A DNA stretch of 64,000 bases, taken from positions 140,570,062-140,634,061 of the forward strand of contig NC_133123.1 of the NCBI RefSeq assembly GCF_033568475.1, given 5' to 3'. Below are positions 35,841 through 46,639 of this stretch, piece after piece. Below the pieces are notes generated by a model. It had not been told where the DNA came from, ran no database searches, and was given only the letters and a program-made list of their open reading frames with translations. Both the position numbers and the translations under genes were made by a program. Position 1 is the first letter of the stretch. The number at the start of each line of letters is the position of its first letter. The DNA is from Henckelia pumila. Its lineage: Eukaryota; Streptophyta; Magnoliopsida; Lamiales; Gesneriaceae.

Positions 35841-37805
35841 TGTGGGGACCCGGGTTGCTAATCTTATCTTAGGGCAATTTATTGTAATTAACAATTAAAC
35901 AAGTACTTAAAAGAATTAAAGAAACAAGAGCTAGAAAAAAATTTTTTGTTTTAAAAGGCAGGGTCTCGCTCGATCGGGGAATATGCTATCAAAAATCTGC
36001 TGCCAAAGAATGGATAAACAAGTCATAATCTTTTATACATGCTACAAAATCAAATACATGCTATCTTATAACGTCTTACAAGCTTCTAAACATAATAAAC
36101 ATAAACTAGCATGTATTCAAGCCATAATATACAAAGTTCTTGTATCACTTCTAGCATGGTTCAACAACATAAAGTACAAGTCGTGCTACTTAAGCCCGTG
36201 TCCTCACTTGTTATGCCTCAATCTCGAGCTATCCTTATCTTTTTTGACTAGCTCCTGCCCCACCTATTGCCATGCACACATACAAAACAAAGCAATAGCC
36301 GGATAACTCCGGTGAGAATAAAATCCCAGTATAAACAACTTTAAACGCGAGATAATAAATGTGAATGCAATGCAAATGGCAAAGGAAGACTATCAAGCTG
36401 ATATCAATAAAACTTAGTTCTTTGGGATCCCGAGGAATAAAATAACTATCAAACCACCGACACTCCCATTCGAGGCGGCATCAAGTATTTTAGTCCTCTG
36501 ACTTTGGTACAACTATAGTGAGTCTTCTGGCTCTGAACATAAATCCATATTCTGTGCCATGAGTCAAGCTGACTCTAGAAATAAATCTACATTCCATGCC
36601 ACTCACTACAGCTCTCCAAACGTCATCTGCACTCTAGGCGATGGCTGCCCTCTGTGCTATTAAGGCTGGAGTTCAAGATGAATGCAACATAAGCTGTATG
36701 CATTAAAAGCTATAAAACACATCTTGAACAACTAAGCATATAAGCAAACAAAGCAGTACAAATAAATAATCACATAAGAAATATAAAGAAACAAGTATGT
36801 GATTGACATGGGAATACTTGAAATGAAAGCTATTTCAAGCGTTCTATCCCATCTGGATTTGCTGTCATTTATACCTTTCGATGTCGTGTCTGACAGTACT
36901 TCAAGTCTGAAAACATCATAGTAAAACCATCTATCAAAATCTGTTCCAAAGCATAACAAAATTTCAACTAAAGAACTTCAAACCTTCTAAATCGTTCTCG
37001 ATTCGAATCGACAATCTCGAGTTCGGAACACTTTGATCAAATCTGAAAAATAGTAGATACAATCTAACCATATCAAATTCCAACTCTAATCATGCTTTGT
37101 TCAATCAATAAGAGCAAAATCTTGACAATTTGCAAATCGGCGGCATAACGGCTAAAACCGGCAATCCAAACAATATCCAAATCAATCCAACAATCCAGAT
37201 AACTTATAATCTCTAACATATCATCTCATTACCATAAAAATCAGTATCAATCAAACATGATAGTGTTCGAATTATTCTTCCCAAATTCATATAAAATCCG
37301 AACGACAGTCTTTTGTCGAACCGTCTGCGAATACACGATCGGTACAGCTGATATACGCATATATGATAAAATCATAATTTTCCATCTTTCACATAAAAAT
37401 AAATCTGAGATATGTGAATAAAACATGTACCAGATCGAAGGTCTCGGAGCTGTGATCGCAGATATATATTTATCTGGAATTTCTGACAACCGGAGCGCGA
37501 GTTATCGAAGCTTGAACGGACAAAAATGGCTTGGAAAAGGGTTCAGCCGAGTTCTCTGTTTTTCCTTCTCCAAAATATGATATATCACGTGTGTTCAGAA
37601 TAATTCAAGTGGAGAATGAGATATATATAGCATATTTGCAGTTTAGTCCCTGAACTTTTGACTATTTGCAATTCAGTCCCCGGAAAAGCGATTTAATTCA
37701 ATTTCAATCCTTCCAATTTAAGAATTATTAGAATTTAATTCTAAACTCTAAATATTCCCAAATTAAATATTCTCGGATTAAAATTAAATAATCCCGGGCC
37801 TTACA
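35841..37805 (-). mobile_element. LTR of a sister retrotransposon family
   Basis: On plus it runs TGTGGGGACCCGGGTTGC... to ...CCCGGGCCTTACA, about 1965 bp. It shares the terminal pattern, AGCCGGATAACTCCGGTGAGAA, the GGGATCCCGAG word, CAAGATGAATGCAACAT and the end CAATTCAGTCC...TTCAATTTCAATCC with the LARD LTR, but most sequence differs. It is therefore a related family and not another LARD copy. The interior is almost all missing and no partner LTR exists in the window. Confidence 0.75.
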
Positions 37806-37935
37806 TTTCTCCTCCACTAAGACATGAGTTCGTCCTCGAAATCACAAGCAAGCTGTATAGACAATGTGTATACACATAAGATAATGAAATAACGGAAAAC
37901 AGAATAAGAACTCACATCAATGAAACAACTCTGAA
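37806..37935 (-). mobile_element. Remnant of the sister family's interior
   Basis: The sequence TTTCTCCTCCACTAAGACATG, then AGTTCGTCCTCGAAATC parallels the start of the LARD interior (CCTCTAAGAAATGATTTCGTCCTCGAAATC). Its minus-strand reading gives a GTGGAGGAGAAA PPT next to the LTR. It is cut at the AT-rich array near 37935. Confidence 0.65.
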
Positions 37936-40900
37936 AAAAATATTTAATTAATATTATGTAAGATAAATAAGGGCAAATTAGAAAATTCACAATTGGAACT
38001 CATATATTTATAATAGTAATAGATAATAGTAATAGATAATTAATTAATTATTAATAAATTAATTAATAACTTTTTTTAATTTAATACATGAATTAAATGT
38101 TAACAATTAATAAAAAAAATTAATTACTCTAGACTAACCTAAAAAATGAAAGGGAAAACCAAAAAATACATTGGAAATGAAAAAAATATTTAATTAATAT
38201 TATGTAACATAAATAATGGCAAATTAGAAAATTAAAAAAATTAATTACTCTAGACTAACCTAAAAAATGAAAGGGAAACCCAAAAAATACATTGAAAATG
38301 AAAAAAATATTTAATTAATATTATGTAAGATAAATAAGGGCAAATTAGAAAATTCACAATTGGAACTCATATATTTATAATAGTAATAGATAATTAATTA
38401 ATTATTAATTAATTAATTAATAACTTTTTTTAATTTAATACATGAATTAAATGTTAACAATTAATAAAAAAAATTAATTACTCTAGACTAACCTAAAAAA
38501 TGAAAGGGAAAACCAAAAAATACATTGGAAATGAAAAAAATATTTAATTAATATTATGTAACATAAATAAGGGCAAATTAGAAAATTAAAAAAATTAATT
38601 ACTCTAGACTAATCTAGAAAATAAAAGGGAAAACCAAAAAATACATTGGAAATGAAAAAAATATTTAATTAATATTATGTAAGATAAATAAGGGCAAATT
38701 ATAAAATTCACAATTGGAACTCATATATTTATAATAGTAATAGATAATAGATAATAGATAATTTATTAATTATTAATTAATTAATTAATAACTTTTTTTA
38801 ATTTAATACATGAATTAAATGTTAACAATTAATAAAAAAAATTAATTACTCTAGACTAACCTAAAAAATGAAAGGAAAAACCAAAAAATACATTGGAAAT
38901 GAAAAAAAATATTTAATTAATATTATGTAAGATAAATAAGGGCAAATTAGAAAATTCACAATTGGAACTCATATATTTATAATAGTAATAGATTATTAAT
39001 TAATTAATTAATAACTTTTTTTAATTTAATACATGAATTAAATGTTAACAATTAATAAAAAAAATTAATTACTCTAGACTAACCTAAAAAATGAAAGGAA
39101 AAACCAAAAAATACATTAGAAATGAAAAAAATATTTAATTAATATTATGTAAGATAAATAAGGGCAAATTAGAAAATTCACAATTGGAACTCATATATTT
39201 ATAATAGTAATAGATAATTAATTAATTATTAATTAATTAATTAATAACTTTTTTTAATTTAATACATGAATTAAATGTTAACAATTAATAAAAAAAAATT
39301 AATTACTCTAGACTAACCTAAAAAATGAAAGGGAAAACCAAAAAATACATTGGAAATGAAAAAAATATTTAATTAAAATTATGTAACATAAATAAGGGCA
39401 AATTAGAAAATTAAAAAAATTAATTACTCTAGACTAACCTAAAAAATGAAAGGGAAAACCAAAAAATACATTGGAAATGAAAAAAATATTTAATTAATAT
39501 TATGTAAGATAAATAAGGGCAAATTAGAAAATTCACAATTGGAACTCATATATTTATAATAGTAATAGATAATAGATAATAGATAATAGATAATTAATTA
39601 ATTATTAATTAATTAATTAATAACTTTTTTTAATTTAATACATGAATTAAATGTTAACAATTAATAAAAAACATTAATTACTCTAGACTAACCTAAAAAA
39701 TGAAAGGGAAAACCAAAAAATACATTGGAAATGAAAAAAATATTTAATTAATATTATGTAAGATAAATAAGGGCAAATTAGAAAATTCACAATTGAAACT
39801 CATATATTTATAATAGTAATAGATTTAATACATGAATTAAATGTTAACAATTAACAAAAAAATTAATTACTCTAGACTAACCTAAAAAATGAAAGGGAAA
39901 ACCAAAAAATACATTGGAAATGAAGAAAATATTTAATTAATATTATGTAACATAAATAAGGGCAAATTAGAAAATTAAAAAAATTAATTACTTTAGACTA
40001 ACCTAAAAAATGAAAGGGAAAACCAAAAAATACATTGGAAATGAAAAAAATATTTAATTAATATTATGTAAGATAAATAAGGGCAAATTAGAAAATTCAC
40101 AATTGGAACTCATATATTTATAATAGTAATAGATAATAGATAATAGATAATAGATAATTAATTAATTATTAATTAATTAATTAATAACTTTTTTTAATTT
40201 AATACATGAATTAAATGTTAACAATTAATAAAAAAAATTAATTACTCTAGACTAACCTAAAAAATGAAAGGGAAAACCAAAAAATACATTGGAAATGAAA
40301 AAAATATTTAATTAATATTATGTAAGATAAATAAGGGCAAATTAGAAAATTCACAATTGGAACTCATATATTTATAATAGTAATAGATAATTAATTAATT
40401 ATTAATTAATTAATTAATAACTTTTTTTAATTTAATACATGAATTAAATGTTAACAATTAATAAAAAAAATTAATTACTCTAGACTAACCTAAAAAATGA
40501 AAGGGAAAACCAAAAAATACATTGGAAATGAAAAAAATATTTAATTAATATTATGTAACATAAATAAGGGCAAATTAGAAAATTCACAATTGGAACTCAT
40601 ATATTTATAATAGTAATAGATAGATAGTAATAGATAATTAATTAATTATTAATTAATTAATTAATAACTTTTTTTAATTTAATACATGAATTAAATGTTA
40701 ACAATTAATAAAAAAAATTAATTACTCTAGACTAACCTAAAAAATGAAAGGAAAAACCAAAAAATACATTGGAAATGAAAAAAATATTTAATTAATATTA
40801 TGTAAGATAAATAAGGGCAAATTAGAAAATTCACAATTGGAACTCATATATTTATAATAGTAATAGATAATAGATAATAGATAATAGATAATAGATAGAT

Positions 40901-41460
40901 AATAGATATATTATATAAATAAATTAAGACATATTTTCATTAATATAATAATTTTTTTAGTTTAAGAAATGAATTAAATTTAACAATTAATTTACTTTGA
41001 ATAAGTAAATAGACACAAAATTTAAGATACATTTTAATTAATAACTTTTTTTAATTGAAGAAATGAATTAAATGTTAACAATTAATAAAAAAATTTAATT
41101 ACTCTAGACTAATCTAAAAAATGAAAGGGAAAACCAAAAAATACATTGAAAATGACAAAAATATTTAATTAATATTATGTAAGATAAAGAAGGGAAAATT
41201 ATAAAATTCGCAATTGGAACTCATATATTTATAATTTTAATTAATTATTAATTAATTAATTAATAACTTTTTTTAATTTAATACATGAATTAAATGTTAA
41301 CAATTAATAAAAAATTTAATTATTCTAGACTAATCTAGAAAATGAAAGGAAAAACCAAAAAATACATTGGAAATGACAAAAATATTTAATTAATATTATG
41401 TAAGATAAATAAGGGCAAATTAAAAAATTCACAATTGGAACTCATATATTTATAATTGAA
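37936..41460. repeat. AT-rich minisatellite array with two unit lengths
   Basis: About 16 units, each recognisable by ACTCTAGACTAACC followed by CCAAAAAATACATTGGAAAT, TATTTAATTAATATTATGTAA and GGGCAAATTAGAAAATT. Long units (about 220-250 bases) contain a TAATAGTAATAGATAAT stretch and TTAATTAATTAATAACTTTT. Short units (about 118-123 bases) skip from AATTAGAAAATT straight to AAAAAAATTAATTACTC. A less repetitive segment (40903-41070) also occurs left of the transposon block. TAGATAATAGATAA runs vary in number between units. No coding potential. Confidence 0.9.
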
Positions 41461-41461
41461 G

Positions 41462-41464
<3 letters not shown>

Positions 41465-41516
<52 letters not shown>
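41465..41516. repeat. (AT)n microsatellite
   Basis: A perfect AT dinucleotide run of about 26 units, ending the AT-rich array about 470 bases upstream of the phosphatase start codon. Confidence 0.95.
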
Positions 41517-41518
<2 letters not shown>

Positions 41519-41786
41519 CCAACTTCCATTCTAGCTACATATAACATTTTCCATTAATTATAGTGCTTGTTTTATTATTATGCATAAGAAGGTGAAATTG
41601 CACATATATTTGATTTACTTCTCACTCAAAAGTTTCAACATTTATTTCCCCTAATAAAAAGGAAAAAATGTTTCAACATTTAATTTGAAAAATAAATTTC
41701 CCTTCCCAAAACTCAAAAGACAAAGTCAACATTATTTCAACTTCACTGCATCGAACTAATTTCTGGGCCTTAGAGGAAGTGTAGCC

Positions 41787-41792
41787 CACGTG
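41787..41792 (+). promoter_or_regulatory. G-box (CACGTG) in the phosphatase promoter
   Basis: The palindrome CACGTG lies about 195 bases upstream of the ATG. G-boxes bind bHLH and bZIP factors (light, ABA and phosphate responses). A six-base match can occur by chance. Confidence 0.35.
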
Positions 41793-41859
41793 CTGAGACT
41801 CATTGGCCCGAAGCTGAAACGAATCATGGGATTTTACCAAATATTCGTATCAGGCCACT

Positions 41860-41867
41860 GAATATTC
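41860..41867 (+). promoter_or_regulatory. P1BS-type element (GNATATNC) in the phosphatase promoter
   Basis: GAATATTC fits the palindromic PHR1 binding site GNATATNC and lies about 120 bases upstream of the ATG. PHR1-type MYB factors induce many purple acid phosphatase genes under phosphate starvation. The motif is seen in the sequence; the regulatory role is inference. Confidence 0.45.
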
Positions 41868-41985
41868 TCCCCACTTCACAATCATCCTTCAGCTCAGCTC
41901 ATACTGACAAAGTAATTGAAAATTCCCGCAAGTTCTCACCTTTTTTAAAACCCAGAATTTAAAGATTGGTGTGCAGCGAAAAAAG

Positions 41986-44963
41986 ATGAATTCTCAGTTT
42001 ATTCACATTAAGTTTGTGTATCCACTAGTTGGTTTGGCTCTTATTATTGCCTTGATCGCTGAAGCTGGGACGACAAGTAGTTATGTGAGAAAGAATGGGC
42101 TGAGTGATGATATGCCATTGGACAGCGATGTGTTTCGATTGCCACCTGGTTACAATGCTCCCCAACAAGTAATTTTCTGTTCTTGAAGTTTATATTTTCA
42201 TCTCTTTTGCTTCAATCCGCGAAAGAAACTGTTGTTTATTTGTTCATTTTTGGGTTGACCATTTTACCTTTCATTGTTACTCGAGCATCGTTAGCTTCTT
42301 TCTTGGTGGCGGGCGGAGCCACATATAGCGGCACCCGGTCTGTAGCCCGGGTGACCCGAATTTTTTTTACAATTTTATATATATTACAGTCCGGGTGACC
42401 CGAAATTTTCTTACAATTTTATATATATTGATTTTGGAAAAATTTTAGATTAATTTGATAATAGCCAGGTGGTTTGATTCAAAAGTTTAAACAATTTCAG
42501 AGTTTAAAATTTTAGCCCGAGTAGTTTAGGATTTCTGGCTCCGCCAGTTGGTGCTTAGATTTATCGAAATCTAATGTTAAGTTCGAAAGCATTTAGTTTC
42601 TTGGTGCTTATCTTCTTCTTGCCATCGCTTTGTAATGAAGCTTATCATTTGTTTTCGAATTGTGAATGTCACAAGAAGTGAAGAACAATTTCACTTGCTT
42701 AACGAAATCACTCGATCCAAACACATCCTTAAAGAAACGAATTTGGGTCGATAATCCTCGTGGGGTATCTTCTGTTCTTGGTAATTATAGTTAGTTCGGT
42801 TTTTGAAGGTTCACATAACGCAAGGGGACCATAGAGGCAGGGCTGTAATTGTCTCTTGGATCACACCGGATGAGCCTGGTTCAAATCAGGTGATCTACTG
42901 GGATGAATCCAATCTGATCAAAAGATCTGCAGAAGCCATTGTTGTTAAGTACAATTTCTACAATTATACCTCTGGTTACATTCATCATGCCTCTATCGAG
43001 AAATTGAAGGTGGTTTTTACTATACGGGCTCGATTCACTTTGATATATAGTTTTCAATTATTTTATTTTTCAATCAGCAAAACTCTGGTTTGAAATTGCA
43101 GTATGGTACCAAATACTACTACGAGGTTGGACTTGGTGATACGAACCGACAATTTTGGTTCACTACACCTCCTAAACCAGGCCCTGATGTTCCTTATACT
43201 TTTGGTCTTATAGGTATGGCTTACACATTCAAAGAATTCTGAATCCTGTCAATATTAAAGCTTGCTCAATGGATAAAAGGGGAAAATGGAAGAGAGAAAG
43301 GAGGCTTGATTATGTTTTTATTTAGTCATTGTGGTAGATTTAATCCTTCAAGTTTCATTTGCCTGGTTTTTTTACATACCCCACCCCCATGTCTCTACCA
43401 CCCGAGCTATTTGGTTGGCCGCAAAATAAGAATTTTGTATTTCTTGATTCTTGATGAGCGGATAATGGGTATCACATGTGAATATTTGATATTGTGTAAT
43501 GAGTGATAAGAAATATGAAAATAAATGCCAATATGAAGCATAAAGTTCACTTCTGTTGTGAGTCCACTCTGTTTAGCATTTTGAGCAGGTGATCTTGGTC
43601 AGACACATGATTCCAATCGAACTCTAACTCATTATGAGCTCAACCCCATGAAAGGCCAGACTCTACTGTTTGTTGGAGACCTGTCCTATGCTGATAGCTA
43701 TCCATTTCATGATAACACGAGGTGGGATACATGGGGACGATTCATAGAGAGAAATGCCGCGTATCAACCATGGATTTGGACTGCTGGGAATCATGAAATT
43801 GATTTTGTTCCTGAACATGTAAGATTTTGTACTTTCTTGGCTAAAAAATCATTAGTTGAACTTGTTGTAGATTATAGTAATGGTGGTTTATGGCGGTTTT
43901 CCAGTTGTCTTCAAATATTCCAAATACAATTAAAGCACAACACTTCATTGCAGGGTGAAACAAAACCCTTCAAACCCTACAAACACCGATTTCTCGTACC
44001 TTACAGAGCATCAGCAAGTACATCTCCCCTTTGGTACTCAATCAAGAGAGCTTCTGCATACATAATTGTCATGTCTTCCTACTCAGCCTTTGGTATGATT
44101 CTCCAGTCCATCCATCATATGCACTCAAATAATGTTTTCGTATAGATTTTCTTATTACTGCATTTGTTTGCAAGGGAAATATACACCTCAATACAAATGG
44201 CTCACAAGTGAGCTGCAGAAAGTGAACCGGAAAGTGACGCCATGGCTCATTTTACTCGTGCATTGTCCAATGTATAGCAGCTATGTTCATCACTTTATGG
44301 AAGGGGAGACTATGCGAGTTTTGTATGAACCATGGTTTGTGAAGTACAGAGTCGATGTAGTATTTGCTGGTCATGTTCATGCATATGAACGATCTGTGAG
44401 TATCTCTTATTTTGCCTGTCTGCTTATGATTTGAACTCAAGAAACCGGAATCAACTACAATAATCCAGTATGACTGAAAACCCGTGATTTACTCGAACAC
44501 ATGAATACCCATGAGATGCTAAAAACTTCAGGAAACCTTGAATTTTACTTGTGACAGGAACGTATATCCAACATTGCATATGACGTTGTTAATGGAGAAT
44601 GCACTCCAGTAAGCAACGAATCTGCTCCAGTCTATATCACCATTGGAGACGGAGGAAATCAAGAAGGCCTAGTCAAGAAGTACATACAGATACCTTTTCT
44701 TCAAATTTCAAAATGCTGTGAGTTTATTAACTCGAAAACTTGAAATTATCGGAATGTTTCATTGTAGGATGACACAGCCACAGCCAAGTTACTCCGCTCA
44801 TCGTGAAGCCAGCTTTGGTCATGGAATATTCGATATCAAGAACCGCACTCATGCATATTTTGGTTGGCATCGGAATCAAGATGAGTATGCTGTGGAAGCT
44901 GACTCTGTATGGCTACTTAACCGGTACTGGAAATCTGCAGAAGCTTCTGTAGCTGTAATATGA
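41986..44963 (+). CDS. PAP: Purple acid phosphatase (plant high-molecular-weight type)
   Basis: Eight exons join in frame: 41986-42168, 42809-43009, 43102-43213, 43589-43818, 43954-44092, 44175-44395, 44558-44679 and 44768-44963. They total 1404 bases, or 467 residues, the normal size. All introns are GT-AG. An N-terminal signal peptide ([19 protein letters not shown]) suggests secretion or vacuolar targeting. A fibronectin-like N-domain follows ([20 protein letters not shown]). The five metallophosphatase motifs are intact: GDLGQT (166-171), GDLSYAD (195-201), GNHE (232-235), [10 protein letters not shown] (His near 318) and GHVHAYER (354-361). These hold the Fe(III)-M(II) pair, with the purple-giving Tyr in GDLSYAD. 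It hydrolyses phosphomonoesters at acid pH and would help phosphate scavenging. It resembles PAP10/12/26-type proteins. The start is the first ATG before the signal peptide. Confidence 0.95.
42309..42547. mobile_element. MITE in intron 1 of the phosphatase gene
   Basis: A 239-bp insertion with a 10-bp perfect inverted repeat near its ends, GGCGGAGCCA (42312-42321) and TGGCTCCGCC (42536-42545). It is flanked by direct repeats TTGGTG (42303-42308 and 42548-42553). It contains two copies of CCGGGTGACCCGAA...ACAATTTTATATATATT. It has no coding capacity and leaves both splice sites untouched. The superfamily is not certain from these ends. Confidence 0.65.
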
Positions 44964-45323
44964 AGACAGAGACAGAAGGCATGCATGTTTCATAGGTAAT
45001 ATGGTAGTGTATTTTTGGCTGTGTGATTCTTGAGTGAGCAGTTTTAGTGTACAAAAGCTCTTTACTTCAAAATTTATGGTTTCCATGTGTCTGCAACACA
45101 CATGGACGTACTTGTAAACGAACTTTATTAAGGTTTTCTGGGTGGAAGCTGTGATGGTTAGTTTATTCAAAACAATAAATATATATATATATATATATAA
45201 TAAAAAAAGATCACTCAACTGTTGATGTCTGATTAGGCTTTTTAACTTTTGAAAGAACTTTAGAAGTTGAAACCTAAAAATAAAAATTGAAACTTGGAAG
45301 TCAAATAGTCAATCAGTCATAAT
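44964..45323. other. 3' flank of the phosphatase gene
   Basis: The downstream region includes the presumed 3' UTR (AATAAA-like AACAATAAATAT near 45171) and an (AT)n run at 45179-45199. No other gene is seen. Confidence 0.5.
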
Positions 45324-45798
45324 CATTGTTCTAAAAAACGGTGTCTAGGACCGCCTAGGCGATGCTTAGGTTCTAAGAGGTTGCCTACGACCCCGATTTT
45401 TAGACAGTTTAAGCTTCTGAGAGTTAATACATTAATTGACCATTTAGGCCGCCTAATCGTCGTCTAGACGCCTCAAAATCCGCTTAAATTAACATATAAT
45501 ATTTTTTTAATTTTAATTTTTTAAAAAAATTATTTGACATATTTTCCATCAATTTGTATCGAATGAAGATGAGAAATATGTCACGTAATTCGAGTTTGAA
45601 TTCGATAAAAAGAAATTAATGAAGAAATATTGAGATGAACAAAAATAATTAGATATTTAAACTAAAAAACACCAATAATGCAAGTGAATTCGATAAAGAA
45701 GAATTATTTGAAAAATATTAAGATGGATCGGACTAGAATAATTAGAAATTTAGGCTAAAAAGAAAAAACCGCCTAGGCCCCCCGCCTAGACGAACATT
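45324..45798. mobile_element. Mutator-like MITE with 9-bp target duplication
   Basis: A 475-bp AT-rich segment ends in CTAGG-rich inverted sequence: GTGTCTAGGACCGCCTAGGC near the left end and CCGCCTAGGCCCCCCGCCTA near the right end. It is flanked by perfect 9-bp repeats AGTCATAAT (45315-45323 and 45799-45807). A 9-bp duplication is typical of Mutator-like elements. The terminal repeats are imperfect and no transposase is present. Confidence 0.55.
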
Positions 45799-45888
45799 AG
45801 TCATAATATATATTTTCTTTCTGATTTTGTTTCAGGTTTTTAACAAAGTAACCCCTTCTGCTTTTGTTTAAAAAATAGAGAAAATTAT

Positions 45889-46131
45889 AATTTTGGGCAT
45901 GTATGTTGTCGGTTTATGATTTCGGTACTCTAAGTTTTCATATTTTAATTTTAATCCTGCATGTTCTGATTTTTTGGTAATTTTTTTTATTTTTTTTTAT
46001 TCGAAAATGCTTACGTGACATAGTACATGTCAGCTTCACGTCAGCTCAGACTAAAATTGTCAAAAAAATAAAAATAGCGGACTAAAACTGAAATCTGAAA
46101 ATATAGAGAACCAAAATATACAATTTTTCCT
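45889..46131. repeat. Foldback MITE-like element, family also at the right window edge
   Basis: The left arm (GAAAATTATAATTTTGGGCA, then TTTTCATATTTTAATTTTAA) pairs imperfectly with the right arm. On minus the right arm reads GAAAAATTGTATATTTTGGT, then TTTTCAGATTTCAGTTTTAG. The loop contains GACGTGAAGCTGACATG-type sequence. A related arm occurs at 63875-64000. Non-coding. Confidence 0.5.
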
Positions 46132-46639
46132 AAAAAAAAAATATCACGCTAAAAATAGTGAGAGCTTTTATAATGTAATTTTGATCATCATTATACACCA
46201 CCGCATACATGTATGCATATATATGCACATATATAGAAGAGATATGTGCGTGTGTGTGTTATGTGTATATAGGGTTTTTTATAAATTTAATTTAAAAAAA
46301 AATAATTAATTGCACAAATAATGCATGCACGAAAATATTACAATACTACTTTAAAACGCCGTTGCTATTAGCGGCGTGCGAGGACAAGATAATGGTAATG
46401 ACAATCATTATACCAACCAAAATTTACAAACGCGAGCATGTGGTCAAAATAAACCACAACAAGGTATAGATTAAAGTTACACACATAATTATATATTACA
46501 AAATTATAATAAAACTATCTTAAATATATACATTTTAATGGAAAAAAAAACATTTATCACTTTGAAATTTTGAAATTACAAAATTATTTCAAATGCACTT
46601 TAATTAAAAAAAAATTTTATAAAAAAAGTGTAATTGATA
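46132..46639. other. AT-rich intergenic DNA before the Helitron
   Basis: Low-complexity AT-rich sequence with a (TG)n/(TATG)n stretch near 46205-46270 and a small hairpin ACGCCG...CGGCGT (46356-46377). No gene seen. Confidence 0.45.

Noticed and set aside
37936-41460. A CRISPR-like repeat-spacer array
   Set aside because: This is a plant nuclear context, the units are long and AT-rich without unique spacers, and no Cas-type gene is present.
46356-46377. Hairpin ACGCCG...CGGCGT as a transposon end
   Set aside because: The stem is only six base pairs, and no partner end or target duplication was found nearby.
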